From Candidatus Acinetobacter avistercoris (lineage in GTDB: Bacteria > Pseudomonadota > Gammaproteobacteria > Pseudomonadales > Moraxellaceae): a DNA stretch of 39,065 nt. Of this stretch, positions 8,202-16,838 are shown one piece after another (position 1 is the stretch's first letter; every line of letters starts with the position of its first letter). The stretch lies in the NCBI GenBank assembly GCA_018883945.1, contig JAHLFF010000247.1, positions 1-39,065 of the forward strand. Reading direction: 5' to 3'. The notes beneath the pieces were generated by a model that did not search any database, had not been told where the DNA came from, and saw only the letters and a program-made list of their open reading frames with translations. Position numbers and translations under genes: made by a program.

Positions 8202-9572
8202 TTAACGAGATGTATCCACAAGAACTCCGTGAGAATCCTTGCTTATTTGATGGCGCTTAATTAAAAACACACTGATTAATGCTGCAACCAAGGGAACACC
8301 GAGTGCATAAAAATATCCTGTTACTCCATGCTGAGTCAGTATGAATCCACCGATTGCAGACCCAATGATCGCTCCCATACGTCCCATCCCAATTGCCCAA
8401 CCTGTTGCTGTTGCACGAACTTGAGTGGGATAAGCCGCAACCACCAAATAATTCAGAGCCAGTTGTTGACCACCAATACCGAACCCCGCTAATGCGATCA
8501 AGGCAAAAATATAAACCCATTGTTGAGTTTCGATCAGCATTCCTAATCCAATCACCACAAATAATCCCACCACCAACATAAAAGATAAGATTTTGGTGGT
8601 ATTGAGTTTAGGCAAAAGAAAAGCCAAAGGTATCGCGAACACGATAAATGCCGCATTGACAGTCACAGATGCAAAAGGTGCTTGTTCAGGTGCTAAACCT
8701 GCTTGTTTCAGAATCGTAGGTAACCATGACAGCAACATAAACCAAGCGATCCAGTTGAAAAAATATGTTCCCCAAATACCAATCGTGGTTCGAGCTAAAC
8801 CATTTTGAAATAAGATGGGTAGTTTTGCTTTTTCTGCTTGAACTTTATCAAGAATAGGTAAGTCTTGCGCTTGTATAGTAATGACTTGCGGCGAAATTTT
8901 ATTTAATATTTTTTGGATCGTACCAAGTGCTGAAGGTTTTACATTTTGTGCTAAATATTCCAGTGATTCTGGCAAGATAAAAAATAAAGCAATCAAAAGG
9001 ATGAGAGGCGTTAGTCCACCAATGACATAAATTCCTTGCCATCCCAAAATAGGTAAAATTTGTGCTGCAAGTAAACCTCCACACATTGCGCCAGCTGGCA
9101 AAGCCAATAACACCCCTGTAGTGACGATTCCTTTATATCGTTGTGGGGAATATTCAGCGGCAAGTGCGAGAAGTACAGGTGTTGCACCTCCCATGCCTAA
9201 GCCAGCGATAATACGAAGTACAAATATTTGATCAATATGATTCACAAAAGCTGTTGCTAAAGTCGAGACTGAAAAAATTGCCGTACAAAATAACAAAGTC
9301 TTTCTTCGACCAAACTTATCGCCAAGCAAACCCAATCCCATTGCACCAATCGTCATTCCAACAATACCTGCTGTCAAAATTGGTGCTAATGAACCCGGCT
9401 CTAAACCAAAATGATCGACTAAAGCAGGTGCCGTAAATGCAACAGCTTGAGTATCGAATCCATCAAATAAAGCGATCAAAAAGCAAAGCGAAATAACCAT
9501 CCATTGGTAACCCGACATTCGCTGATCGATCACTTCTTTAATGATGGATCTTTGATGCGTGCTGTTTTCCAT
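8202..9572 (-). CDS. MFS transporter, aromatic acid:H+ symporter (AAHS) type
   Basis: A 456-residue inner-membrane transporter with about 12 helices. The AAHS signature is present: FLIALFDGFDTQAVAF in TM1 (the DGFD acidic pair typical of PcaK, BenK, VanK and MhpT relatives), then GDKFGRRKTL in the loop between TM2 and TM3. A larger cytoplasmic loop lies near residues 200-250 and the second half repeats the fold. It probably imports an aromatic acid by proton symport; which one is unknown. The nearest catabolic partner is a Rieske remnant 440 bases away, so the gene may be the intact survivor of a vanillate- or phthalate-like cluster. A 16-bp tandem repeat lies about 100 bases upstream of its start. 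No regulator is adjacent. Confidence 0.9.
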   Translation of the reverse strand: MENSTHQRSIIKEVIDQRMSGYQWMVISLCFLIALFDGFDTQAVAFTAPALVDHFGLEPGSLAPILTAGIVGMTIGAMGLGLLGDKFGRRKTLLFCTAIFSVSTLATAFVNHIDQIFVLRIIAGLGMGGATPVLLALAAEYSPQRYKGIVTTGVLLALPAGAMCGGLLAAQILPILGWQGIYVIGGLTPLILLIALFFILPESLEYLAQNVKPSALGTIQKILNKISPQVITIQAQDLPILDKVQAEKAKLPILFQNGLARTTIGIWGTYFFNWIAWFMLLSWLPTILKQAGLAPEQAPFASVTVNAAFIVFAIPLAFLLPKLNTTKILSFMLVVGLFVVIGLGMLIETQQWVYIFALIALAGFGIGGQQLALNYLVVAAYPTQVRATATGWAIGMGRMGAIIGSAIGGFILTQHGVTGYFYALGVPLVAALISVFLIKRHQISKDSHGVLVDTSR

Positions 9573-9670
9573 TTTAAATCTTCATATTTTCCATAATCGT
9601 CATTACTTTAGAAACTGAACTACTGATGGTCAATAACCTATAAGGTATGTAATTATGCTTTTATAGTTAT

Positions 9671-9766
9671 ATTTATTTCTGGTTCTATTTATTTCTGGTT
9701 CTATTTATTTCTGGTTCTGTTTATTTCTGGTTCTATTTATTTCTGGTTCTGTTTATTCATTGATCT
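9671..9766. repeat. 16-bp tandem repeat, five copies plus a degenerate sixth
   Basis: Unit ATTTATTTCTGGTTCT. Copies lie at 9671, 9687, 9703, 9719 and 9735; the fourth begins with G instead of A, the others are identical. A sixth unit (9751-9766) starts GTTTATT and then diverges. The array lies about 100 bases upstream of the MFS start codon. Near-identity between units suggests recent or active slippage. Confidence 0.95.
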
Positions 9767-10025
9767 CTTCGATCTCTTTCACAAGTCGAAAAATGATCAT
9801 TGAGTGGCCATAAACTGATACGTTAAAATCCCTCCTCCCTATGGGAGAAGGTTATGATGAGGAAATACTCATGATGAGTCTGTTGTATGAATAATGCCTT
9901 TTTAAAGAAGTCTATTTATAGATTGCTTTATTCATTAATGGATTACCTTATAACCAGTTAATTTTTAAATGTTCCGATCATTTATTATTCTCTTCATTTT
10001 ATATTTTAATAATTTTGAAAATAAA

Positions 10026-10053
10026 AAAAAGGAGATCAAATGATCTCCTTTTT
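10026..10053 (-). terminator. Rho-independent terminator of dat-ddc
   Basis: Stem GGAGATCA-AA-TGATCTCC (10031-10048) between an A-run and a T-run, 16 bases after the ddc stop. It suits minus-strand termination and is symmetrical enough to act both ways. The core is identical to the hairpin at 7963-7980 apart from its two-base loop. Confidence 0.85.
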
Positions 10054-10069
10054 CTGTTTCAACAGCAGA

Positions 10070-11602
10070 TTAATCTAATGTTGTCACGTAAGTACCATCC
10101 GCAATTGGACCTTTGATTCGATCAGCTTCTGCCAACACAAGGTTAAGCAGATTCTTCACGTTATCTAGTGTCGCAACAGGGCTTAATGTCGTCATTTTCA
10201 ATGATTGATTTTGACCTACTTTGGTCACACCAATATTCGCTTCACCACGTGCAAACAATTCGTCTGCGACGTTTTGGTTAAGTGTATCCAATAATTCCAC
10301 AGGATAACCTGCAGGAATCACACGGAACAATACTGAAGCAAACTGTGGATCTACCAGCATTTCAAGACCATCAGTTGCAGTAATATAATCTGCAACGTCA
10401 CGTGTCAAACCAACACCATGGTCAATCATTGAACCGTAAAGCTCTTCGCCTAATGATTCAACAGTCATCCAAAGTTTCAACGCATCAAAACGACGCGTGG
10501 TTTGCAATGACTTCGACACAAGATTTGGCACACCATGTTCTTCATCATAAGCTGAGTTTAAATATTCAGCTTCATAATGCATGAAACGATAGTTTGCTTC
10601 ATCTTTAAGTAAGAATGCACCACATGAAATCGTTTGGAAATAATGCTTATGGAAATCAAGTGTAATCGAGTCTGATAACTCAATACCATCCAACATCGAA
10701 CGATAATCATTCGATAAAATCAGTGCACCACCCCATGCCGCGTCGATATGCATCCACGTGTCATATTGATTGGTGATTTCACGAATTTCTTTTAATGGAT
10801 CGATTGCGCCTGCATCAGTTGTACCTGCAGTTGCAACAACACATGCCACGATCTTACCTTCAGACTGAAGGTGAGCCATGGTTTTCTCTAACGCATCGGT
10901 ATCCATCTGTGCATTGTCGTTCACAGGAACAGTCACAACAGATTGGAAGCCCATTCCCATCATTGCCATGTTTTTTTGCACAGAGAAATGTGCGTTTTCA
11001 GAACAAATGACTTTAACGTTACGCATTGCTTCACTTGGCACGCCATCGCGCTGAACAGACCACGGATTACCGTTTTCGTCTTTCCAATTTTTCGCAATAC
11101 ACGCATCACGGGCAAGTAAGACGCCCATTAAGTTAGACTGTGTACCACCAGATGTGAATACACCAGCTTGACCTTTACCATAACCCACTTTTTGACGTAG
11201 CCAGTCAATTAACTGAACTTCCATCAAAGAACCCGCTGGGCTTTGATCCCATGAGTCCATAGATTGGTTGGTCGCATTAATCAACACTTCTGCGATTTGA
11301 CTAGTGACCATGGTTGGGCAATGCAAATGCGCAAGAGAATGCGGATGATGTACTTTCAAGCTTTTGTTTAAGAATAGCTCAACCATACGATCCAATGCTT
11401 TTTGAACACCCAAACCTTCTTTTGAAGGATTAAATGAAATTTCACTGCGAAGCTCTTTGATGCTACCGCCAGTGTACATTTTATCGTTTTGCAACCATGC
11501 AGCTACAGCTTTTGTAGCCTCACCCATTGCTGACTCATAGTCAGCAATAGATGCAGCATCATTGCAGAGTAAAGCTTTACGATGTTCTGCAAAATCAACC
11601 AT
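10070..11602 (-). CDS. ddc: L-2,4-diaminobutyrate decarboxylase
   Basis: A cytoplasmic PLP enzyme converting L-2,4-diaminobutyrate to 1,3-diaminopropane and CO2, the second step of the pathway described in Acinetobacter. At 510 residues it fits the group II decarboxylase family. Visible motifs are the PLP-region [11 protein letters not shown] (150-160), His205 in [15 protein letters not shown] (285-292) with the Asp that contacts the pyridine nitrogen, and the PLP-lysine motif DFHKHYF with Lys319. The start overlaps the dat stop by one base (TAATG), so the two are probably translationally coupled. In Acinetobacter baumannii 1,3-diaminopropane has been linked to surface motility. A terminator follows immediately. 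Confidence 0.95.
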   Translation of the reverse strand: MVDFAEHRKALLCNDAASIADYESAMGEATKAVAAWLQNDKMYTGGSIKELRSEISFNPSKEGLGVQKALDRMVELFLNKSLKVHHPHSLAHLHCPTMVTSQIAEVLINATNQSMDSWDQSPAGSLMEVQLIDWLRQKVGYGKGQAGVFTSGGTQSNLMGVLLARDACIAKNWKDENGNPWSVQRDGVPSEAMRNVKVICSENAHFSVQKNMAMMGMGFQSVVTVPVNDNAQMDTDALEKTMAHLQSEGKIVACVVATAGTTDAGAIDPLKEIREITNQYDTWMHIDAAWGGALILSNDYRSMLDGIELSDSITLDFHKHYFQTISCGAFLLKDEANYRFMHYEAEYLNSAYDEEHGVPNLVSKSLQTTRRFDALKLWMTVESLGEELYGSMIDHGVGLTRDVADYITATDGLEMLVDPQFASVLFRVIPAGYPVELLDTLNQNVADELFARGEANIGVTKVGQNQSLKMTTLSPVATLDNVKNLLNLVLAEADRIKGPIADGTYVTTLD

Positions 11603-12975
11603 TACGCGCCTCGAACAGCAACAAGTGCTTCAGCAAGAGCTTTCTTAAAGCGTACAATGACTTCTACACATTCATCATGTGTAATAATCAATGGGCAAAG
11701 TAAACGAATCACTGTGCCGTTACGACCACCTTTTTCTAACAATAATTTGTTATCAAAACAAGCGGCTTGAATCGCTGCAGCCAATTGACCATCACCTGGT
11801 AATGAACCCATGTGATCTGCCGCTTGACGCTCGTCTACGATCTCAACACCCAACATTAAGCCACGCCCACGTACGTTTCCGATGCATGGGAACTCATTCG
11901 CCAATTTTTTCAATTCAGCTTGTAAGAAATCACCACGTTCAGTCGCGTTTTGTGCCAGATTTTCATCTTTAATGGTTTGGATCGTTGCAAGACCAGTACC
12001 CATTGCCAATTGGTTACCACGGAAAGTACCCGTATGACCTGCAGGTTGCCAAGCATCAAACTTACGTTTAATACCCAATACAGCAAGTGGCAAACTACCA
12101 CCAACAGCTTTAGACATCACAACAACATCAGGCTCAATTCCTGCATGTTCGAAAGCAAACATTTTGCCCGAACGCGCAAAACCAGCTTGAACTTCATCAA
12201 GAATCAAAACGATATTGTGCTTTTCAGTCACTTCGCGGATTTTTTTCAACCATTTGGTTGGTGCTGTAACCACACCGCCTTCACCTTGAATCGCTTCAAG
12301 AATGACAGCCGCAGGCTTAGTCACACCACTTTCTACATCTTCAATGAAATTTTCAAAGAAATACGTTAACGCATCTACACCAGCTTCACCGCCAAGACCA
12401 AGCGGACAACGGTATTCATGCGGATATGGCATAAATTGTACGCCAGGCATTAAGCCATTTACCGCATTTTTAGCAGACAAATTACCTGTCATCGCTAAAG
12501 CGCCATGTGTCATGCCGTGGTAGCCACCTGAAAAACTGATCACAGTGTTGCGACCGGTATAGGTTTTAGCGAGTTTTATCGCTGCTTCTGTACCATCTGC
12601 ACCAGATGGACCACAGAATTGCAAACAATATTCAGCCTTACCGCCAGGTAACTGCTCAAGAAGTGCTTCAGTAAAAGCATCTTTTAAAGGTGTTGTTAAA
12701 TCCAAAGTATGCAACGGTAAACCGCTTGCAATCGTATCTTGGATACTTTGAATGACCGCAGGGTGATTATGGCCCAAAGCCAATGTCCCTGCCCCAGCTA
12801 AACAATCGAGGTACTCTGTACCTTCAACATCAGTAACCCAACAACCTAAAGCTTTTGCTATCGCCAATGGTAATTTACGTGGATAGCTACGAACATTGGA
12901 TTCCATCTGACTTTGGCGAGTTAAATAGTATTCGTTAGTAGAATTAGGGGCAGGATTTACAGAAGAAACGCTCAT
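11602..12975 (-). CDS. dat: L-2,4-diaminobutyrate:2-oxoglutarate 4-aminotransferase
   Basis: A class III PLP aminotransferase making L-2,4-diaminobutyrate from aspartate semialdehyde with glutamate as amino donor, the first step towards 1,3-diaminopropane. The 457 residues include GHNHPAV (68-74), the phosphate-binding [12 protein letters not shown] (121-132), [13 protein letters not shown] (258-270) with Asp260 against the cofactor nitrogen, and the PLP lysine Lys289 in [15 protein letters not shown]. Siderophore clusters carry related enzymes, but the overlapping ddc partner and lack of NRPS or siderophore genes nearby point to diamine synthesis. About 470 bases of noncoding DNA lie upstream, shared with the divergent SIMPL gene. 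Confidence 0.94.
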   Translation of the reverse strand: MSVSSVNPAPNSTNEYYLTRQSQMESNVRSYPRKLPLAIAKALGCWVTDVEGTEYLDCLAGAGTLALGHNHPAVIQSIQDTIASGLPLHTLDLTTPLKDAFTEALLEQLPGGKAEYCLQFCGPSGADGTEAAIKLAKTYTGRNTVISFSGGYHGMTHGALAMTGNLSAKNAVNGLMPGVQFMPYPHEYRCPLGLGGEAGVDALTYFFENFIEDVESGVTKPAAVILEAIQGEGGVVTAPTKWLKKIREVTEKHNIVLILDEVQAGFARSGKMFAFEHAGIEPDVVVMSKAVGGSLPLAVLGIKRKFDAWQPAGHTGTFRGNQLAMGTGLATIQTIKDENLAQNATERGDFLQAELKKLANEFPCIGNVRGRGLMLGVEIVDERQAADHMGSLPGDGQLAAAIQAACFDNKLLLEKGGRNGTVIRLLCPLIITHDECVEVIVRFKKALAEALVAVRGA

Positions 12976-13445
12976 ATCGAATTACCATCTCTGATATGGG
13001 TTGAAAGAAATAAGTCGGGTGACTTGCGGTCCTTTGACTCGGTGCTTTATAGAATTTCCAGCTTGATAGTTTTAACGATCATTACTAGAGCGCGGATGAT
13101 ACCTAATTTTTCAGTAAAATAAAGGAATTTTAGAACTTTATACACGCTTAATTTCGTTAATCACTCACAATACTATCAAGCAGCAATCATTGTCATCTTA
13201 CAATGTGACAAGAGAAAGAAAACAGTCCATTTCTAAATTTGTAACGTGAATCGCTAAATTAAAAACAAAATAGTTTATTTATAAAACCTAAATAACTGTT
13301 TTATATTGATAAAATAGCATATATTAAAGTTGTAAATTAAAGTGTTTTTTTACAATCAAACCACAAAATCTTCAGAATTTTCAGATTATTTAAATTTAAG
13401 ATTTATCTATCCGATAAAAAATCTCTCAAAAGAATAGGAAACAAA
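12976..13445. other. Divergent intergenic region between dat and the SIMPL gene
   Basis: This region must contain the promoters of both dat (minus) and the SIMPL gene (plus). Two symmetric elements are visible: TTGTCA-N10-TGACAA at 13190-13211 and TTTTAT-ATTG-ATAAAA at 13299-13314. I see no convincing Fur box or other named operator, and no coding frame. Confidence 0.5.
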
Positions 13446-14150
13446 ATGAAGTACTCAACCCTACCCGTTTTGCTCGCTACGGCGCTTTTAAGTACCTCAT
13501 TATTTGCTCGAGATGATAATCAGCTCAATTATAATGTGGTAAATTTACAAGCTGATGCGACTCGTCAAGTTTCTAATGATGAAATGCATGTCGTTTTGTT
13601 TGTCGAAAAAAGCCATAAACAGCCAACTGAGCTTTCTTCACAAATTACTCAACTTATGAATCAAGCCACAACAATTGCGAGTAAACACCCAAAAGTTAAA
13701 ATCGAAACAGGTTCTCAAACCACTTATCCTGTCTATGACAACGACAATAAAAAGCTAAGAGAATGGCGTGGTCGTGCTGAAATTCGTTTAGAAAGTAAAG
13801 ATTTTAAAGCAACCAGCCAATTGGTGAGTGAACTACAACAGTACTTCCAAACCGAATCAATTAATTTCGCTGTCTCTGATGACCAACGCAAAAAAGTTGT
13901 GAATGAGCTTATGGTTGAGGCATCTAAAAACTTTCAGCAACGTGCTCAAATACTCGCGCAGTCATGGCAAAAAACGAGCTACAACCTAGTCGATTTAAAT
14001 ATTAATACCAGTAACTCATATCCTCAACCTGTCATGATGCGCTCAAGCATGGCAAAATTTGCATCTCCTGAAGCTGACGCAGTTCAAAATGTGGCTGCGG
14101 GTGAATCTAAAATTACTGTAAATGCTAGCGGCTCAATCCAGTTTAAGTAA
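13446..14150 (+). CDS. Secreted SIMPL-domain (DUF541) protein
   Basis: A 234-residue protein with an N-terminal Sec signal (MKYSTLPVLLATALLSTSLF, cleavage likely after Ala21). The mature part is a single SIMPL/DUF541 domain. Hallmarks are an opening VNLQADATRQVSNDEMHVVL strand, long helices with repeated Gln/Lys, and the closing strand ITVNASGSIQFK. The family includes E. coli YggE, a periplasmic protein linked to oxidative stress resistance, but no biochemical activity is established. AGGAA lies about 5 bases before the ATG. It is a single-gene unit, divergent from dat and closed by a hairpin terminator. A role in envelope stress is plausible but unproven. Confidence 0.85.
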   Translation: MKYSTLPVLLATALLSTSLFARDDNQLNYNVVNLQADATRQVSNDEMHVVLFVEKSHKQPTELSSQITQLMNQATTIASKHPKVKIETGSQTTYPVYDNDNKKLREWRGRAEIRLESKDFKATSQLVSELQQYFQTESINFAVSDDQRKKVVNELMVEASKNFQQRAQILAQSWQKTSYNLVDLNINTSNSYPQPVMMRSSMAKFASPEADAVQNVAAGESKITVNASGSIQFK

Positions 14151-14196
14151 GACAAGAGATGATTGCTCTTCAAGTTTAAGAATTATTCTGAATTGT

Positions 14197-14221
14197 CTGT
14201 AAAATATTTACAGGCTTTTTT
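14197..14221 (+). terminator. Terminator of the SIMPL gene
   Basis: Stem CTGTAAA-ATA-TTTACAG (14197-14213) followed by GC and a run of six T. Confidence 0.8.
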
Positions 14222-14470
14222 ATGCTGACTTTAAGCTAATATTTTTCAGCTATATTTTATTTCAGTTATAGCCCATTTTTAAACGATATAAGTGCGACAT
14301 AAAGATTTCTTAATATCTTCAAACATAATCAGAACGATTGTTTTAATCTCATTTTTTAGATGAATACTGTTTTCCAGACTCACTTTAAGAACATTAATTT
14401 TTAAGTTTAAGTCAATAAATTTGTTCTTAAAGCGAATAAGTTTGATCTTAATATTAAGAGTTTTGCTCAT

Positions 14471-14502
14471 AAAAAAAGCCACTTTTTTAAGTGGCTTTCA
14501 TT
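14471..14502 (-). terminator. Terminator of the desaturase operon
   Basis: Stem AAAGCCACTT-TTTT-AAGTGGCTTT (14475-14498) with an A-run to its left, which is a T-run on the minus strand, about 15 bases downstream of the desaturase stop. Confidence 0.85.
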
Positions 14503-14512
14503 TTTATATTCA

Positions 14513-15607
14513 TTATTTTTTAAATGGAAACGCATATTTCACAATACGACCCAAGACTTGTCCGTACTGTTTAAAGAGGCTCGCGTTGTTGTAGTTAATT
14601 CCATATTTTTCACATACAGCTTTAACCTTTGGTCCCATTTGGCGATAACGACGAGCTGGGATATCAGGATATAAGTGATGTTCAATTTGATGACTCAAGT
14701 GCCCAGTCAAAATATGAAATCCTTCTGAACCGGTTAAGTTTGAAGATCCACGAATTTGGCGCATGTACCAATGACCGCGACTTTCATTTTCCAACACCGA
14801 TTTTGGAAACACTTCAACGTCTTTGGTAAAATGACCACAGAAAATAATACTAAAAGTCCAAATATTACGAATTCCATTCGCGACCAAGTTTCCTGCAAAT
14901 ACTGGTAGTGCAGCTGGACCTGCAATCAATGGGAAAAAGACATAGTCTTTAAACATCTGTTTAGACATTTTTTTGCCCATTGGTTTCCAACGGTCGCTAA
15001 ACTCTTGTTTGCTCATGCGCCCTTTCAAATACTTACCAATTTCTAAGTTTTGAATTGCAACACCCCATTGGAAAAGTAAACAGAATGGAATGCTATATAA
15101 GGGTTGCAGCAAATAACCTTTTTTCCAACGTTGTTCTGGGAAGAGTCGAATGATGCCATAGCCAATATCATCATCCATCCCTTTAATATTGGTATAGGTA
15201 TGATGCTTAAAGTTGTGGGTCTGACGCCAATCTTCTGAAGTTCCAACAATGTCCCACTCATAGGTGGTTCCTTTGAATTTCGGATCGTTCATCCAGTCAT
15301 ATTGACCGTGCATGACGTTATGTCCGAGTTCCATATTTTCCATGATTTTAGCGAAGCCTAACAGACCTGTACCCAAAACCCATGCTGGCGGAAACCAACC
15401 GGCAAATAAACATGCACGACCTACAATCGAGCTATATCGAATTGCAGCATAAACACGCTTTATATATTTTTCGTCTTTCTCACCAATATCATCAAGGACT
15501 TCTTGCTTGATGGCATCAAGTTCACGTGCAAGTTCGTCCAATTCATACTGGCTTAATTCACGATTTTTAGGATTCTTAAAATATTGTAACTTTACTGGCA
15601 TATTCAT
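14513..15607 (-). CDS. Membrane fatty-acid (acyl-CoA type) desaturase
   Basis: A di-iron membrane desaturase of 364 residues that inserts a double bond into a fatty-acyl chain using O2 and electrons from the neighbouring reductase. The three histidine boxes are intact: HNVMH (96-100), HNFKHH (131-136) and HQIEHH (306-311). Two hydrophobic regions (about 58-90 and 165-255) form the membrane part. The gene lies 12 bases downstream of a ferredoxin-reductase-like gene, opposite a TetR regulator. This matches the DesB-DesC-DesT arrangement known from Pseudomonas aeruginosa, where the desaturase acts on exogenous saturated acyl-CoA. ATG at 15607 and 15601 are both possible starts; the ribosome site is weak. 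Exact regioselectivity is unknown. Confidence 0.92.
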   Translation of the reverse strand: MNMPVKLQYFKNPKNRELSQYELDELARELDAIKQEVLDDIGEKDEKYIKRVYAAIRYSSIVGRACLFAGWFPPAWVLGTGLLGFAKIMENMELGHNVMHGQYDWMNDPKFKGTTYEWDIVGTSEDWRQTHNFKHHTYTNIKGMDDDIGYGIIRLFPEQRWKKGYLLQPLYSIPFCLLFQWGVAIQNLEIGKYLKGRMSKQEFSDRWKPMGKKMSKQMFKDYVFFPLIAGPAALPVFAGNLVANGIRNIWTFSIIFCGHFTKDVEVFPKSVLENESRGHWYMRQIRGSSNLTGSEGFHILTGHLSHQIEHHLYPDIPARRYRQMGPKVKAVCEKYGINYNNASLFKQYGQVLGRIVKYAFPFKK

Positions 15608-15619
15608 AGAAATACTCGC

Positions 15620-16687
15620 TTAAAGATCAATTACTAAGTCAGTCTGAGCTGAATTGACGCAAATTTTTAATAGATTCCCTGGCTCTGTGTTCTCAGCACC
15701 ATTCACGAGATTCTTGGTCGAGCCTTGTGCTTTGTGACATGCACATTTATTACACACACCCATACGACAGCCATGTTTAGGCATAATATTTTGCTGTTCA
15801 AGTGCAAGCAAAATAGACTGTCCTTTTGGAATCAGTACATTTTGATTGGATTTAGACAAGGTCACAGTGATAAAGCCAGTTTCATCATTTACGATTGGCG
15901 TTAAGCTAAATGCTTCGCTTTTTACTTCTTTCGCCTGTGCAAATACTTGTTCAGCAGTTGCCACAAATCCTGATGGACCACAGCTATATACCGTCATCTC
16001 AGCTAAATTTTCAACAAGCTGCTGATGTGCTGTATTAAGACGATCATCCATTGCCTCTTCTTGCGTGTAAAAAACATGCAATTTGAAGTTTGGATACTGT
16101 ATCGCCCACTGCTCTAGCTCAGTTTTAAATGCAACATCATGCTGATTTTTAACCCAATACATCAATTGCACTGGCTTCTGCTCAATTTGCTTTGATTGCA
16201 CCAAGGTTTTCAATAGGCTGTACATCGGTGTAATACCACTGCCCGCTGCCAACAATAGTAATGGCGCAGTATTTGATTGAATCAGCATATCTCCATACGG
16301 CACGCCAAACTCAATCACATCACCAATCTTTGATATTTCGCACAACCACGTGCTCACAATCCCTTTTTGAATCTTTTTTACAGTCAGCAAGACATGTGAT
16401 TCATCTAGTTGCGTCAAGCTATATGTACGCTCATAACGTCGGCCGTCATGGGTGACAATCACAGGATGATGTTGCCCTGCTTGACCCATTTTAAAATTTT
16501 TATTGATTCGAATTTTAAGACTGACAGTATCTGATGCCGTTTCACTTTTTTCGACAATACGCCCAAGTGAATCATTCACCGACCAAATCGGATTTAATTT
16601 TTGAAGCCAAAAATCTGCAGCATTGGCATCAAATACAGATGACACAATTGAACCCAAAATAGTTTTTGGTTGCATAACAGCGTGCAT
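15620..16687 (-). CDS. Ferredoxin reductase with C-terminal 2Fe-2S domain (desaturase partner)
   Basis: A 355-residue electron-transfer protein moving electrons from NAD(P)H through flavin to a 2Fe-2S centre and then to the desaturase. Domain order: a short N-terminal region of about 40 residues; an FAD-binding barrel with RTYSLT (87-92); a nicotinamide domain with LLLAAGSGITPMYSLL (144-159) and YSCGPSGF (234-241); and a plant-type ferredoxin domain with Cys307, Cys312 and Cys315 (CRMGVCNKC) and a fourth at Cys343. It is the first gene of a two-gene operon with the desaturase, resembling P. aeruginosa DesC. The partner assignment is inferred from context. Confidence 0.92.
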   Translation of the reverse strand: MHAVMQPKTILGSIVSSVFDANAADFWLQKLNPIWSVNDSLGRIVEKSETASDTVSLKIRINKNFKMGQAGQHHPVIVTHDGRRYERTYSLTQLDESHVLLTVKKIQKGIVSTWLCEISKIGDVIEFGVPYGDMLIQSNTAPLLLLAAGSGITPMYSLLKTLVQSKQIEQKPVQLMYWVKNQHDVAFKTELEQWAIQYPNFKLHVFYTQEEAMDDRLNTAHQQLVENLAEMTVYSCGPSGFVATAEQVFAQAKEVKSEAFSLTPIVNDETGFITVTLSKSNQNVLIPKGQSILLALEQQNIMPKHGCRMGVCNKCACHKAQGSTKNLVNGAENTEPGNLLKICVNSAQTDLVIDL

Positions 16688-16727
16688 ATTTGGCTCACTA
16701 AAAATTGATTAAGAGTTATTATACACA

Positions 16728-16776
16728 TGTATATATATTTGTATATATGCTTGTATCGTTACTTTGATAGATCAAA
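16728..16776. promoter_or_regulatory. Candidate operator region between desaturase operon and TetR gene
   Basis: The 151-base divergent intergenic region holds two direct TGTATATAT repeats, starting at 16728 and 16740 (12 bases apart), and a perfect palindrome TTTGAT-AG-ATCAAA at 16763-16776. Either could be the binding site of the adjacent TetR regulator. No match to a known operator is claimed. Confidence 0.4.
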
Positions 16777-16838
16777 TCATTCCACTTGCTGCACAGCGAG
16801 GCTATACTAAGACTATAAATCTATTAACTTGATTCTCT

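Larger units (their letters stand above)
9573..10069. other. Intergenic region upstream of the MFS gene and downstream of ddc
   Basis: About 500 bases without a credible gene. It contains the 16-bp tandem repeat array (9671-9766), a short inverted repeat CTCCC-TAT-GGGAG near 9835, and the ddc terminator at its right end. The MFS promoter should lie between 9573 and the repeat, but I cannot assign its boxes. Confidence 0.5.
14151..14512. other. Convergent intergenic region with two terminators
   Basis: Between the SIMPL gene and the desaturase operon, bounded by a terminator for each side. The middle part (about 14225-14470) is AT-rich. A Lys/Ile/Asn-rich 67-codon minus-strand frame exists at 14279-14482, but its start lies in the terminator, no ribosome site precedes it, and its composition looks like noncoding AT-rich DNA. 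Confidence 0.5.

Noticed and set aside
9671..9766. Possible CRISPR array
   Set aside because: Units are directly abutting 16-mers with no spacers; this is a simple tandem repeat.
9830..9850. CTCCC-TAT-GGGAG inverted repeat as an insertion-sequence end
   Set aside because: Too short, no partner end and no transposase; probably a chance or small structural repeat.
11950..12369. 139-codon plus-strand frame inside dat
   Set aside because: It is antisense to a full-length, motif-complete aminotransferase and has no recognisable protein features.
10070..12975. Siderophore biosynthesis cluster suggested by dat
   Set aside because: No NRPS, NIS synthetase, receptor or Fur box nearby; the overlapping ddc points to 1,3-diaminopropane synthesis.
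14279..14482. 67-codon minus-strand frame rich in Lys, Ile and Asn
   Set aside because: Its first codons lie in the desaturase terminator, there is no ribosome site, and the composition fits chance translation of AT-rich DNA.
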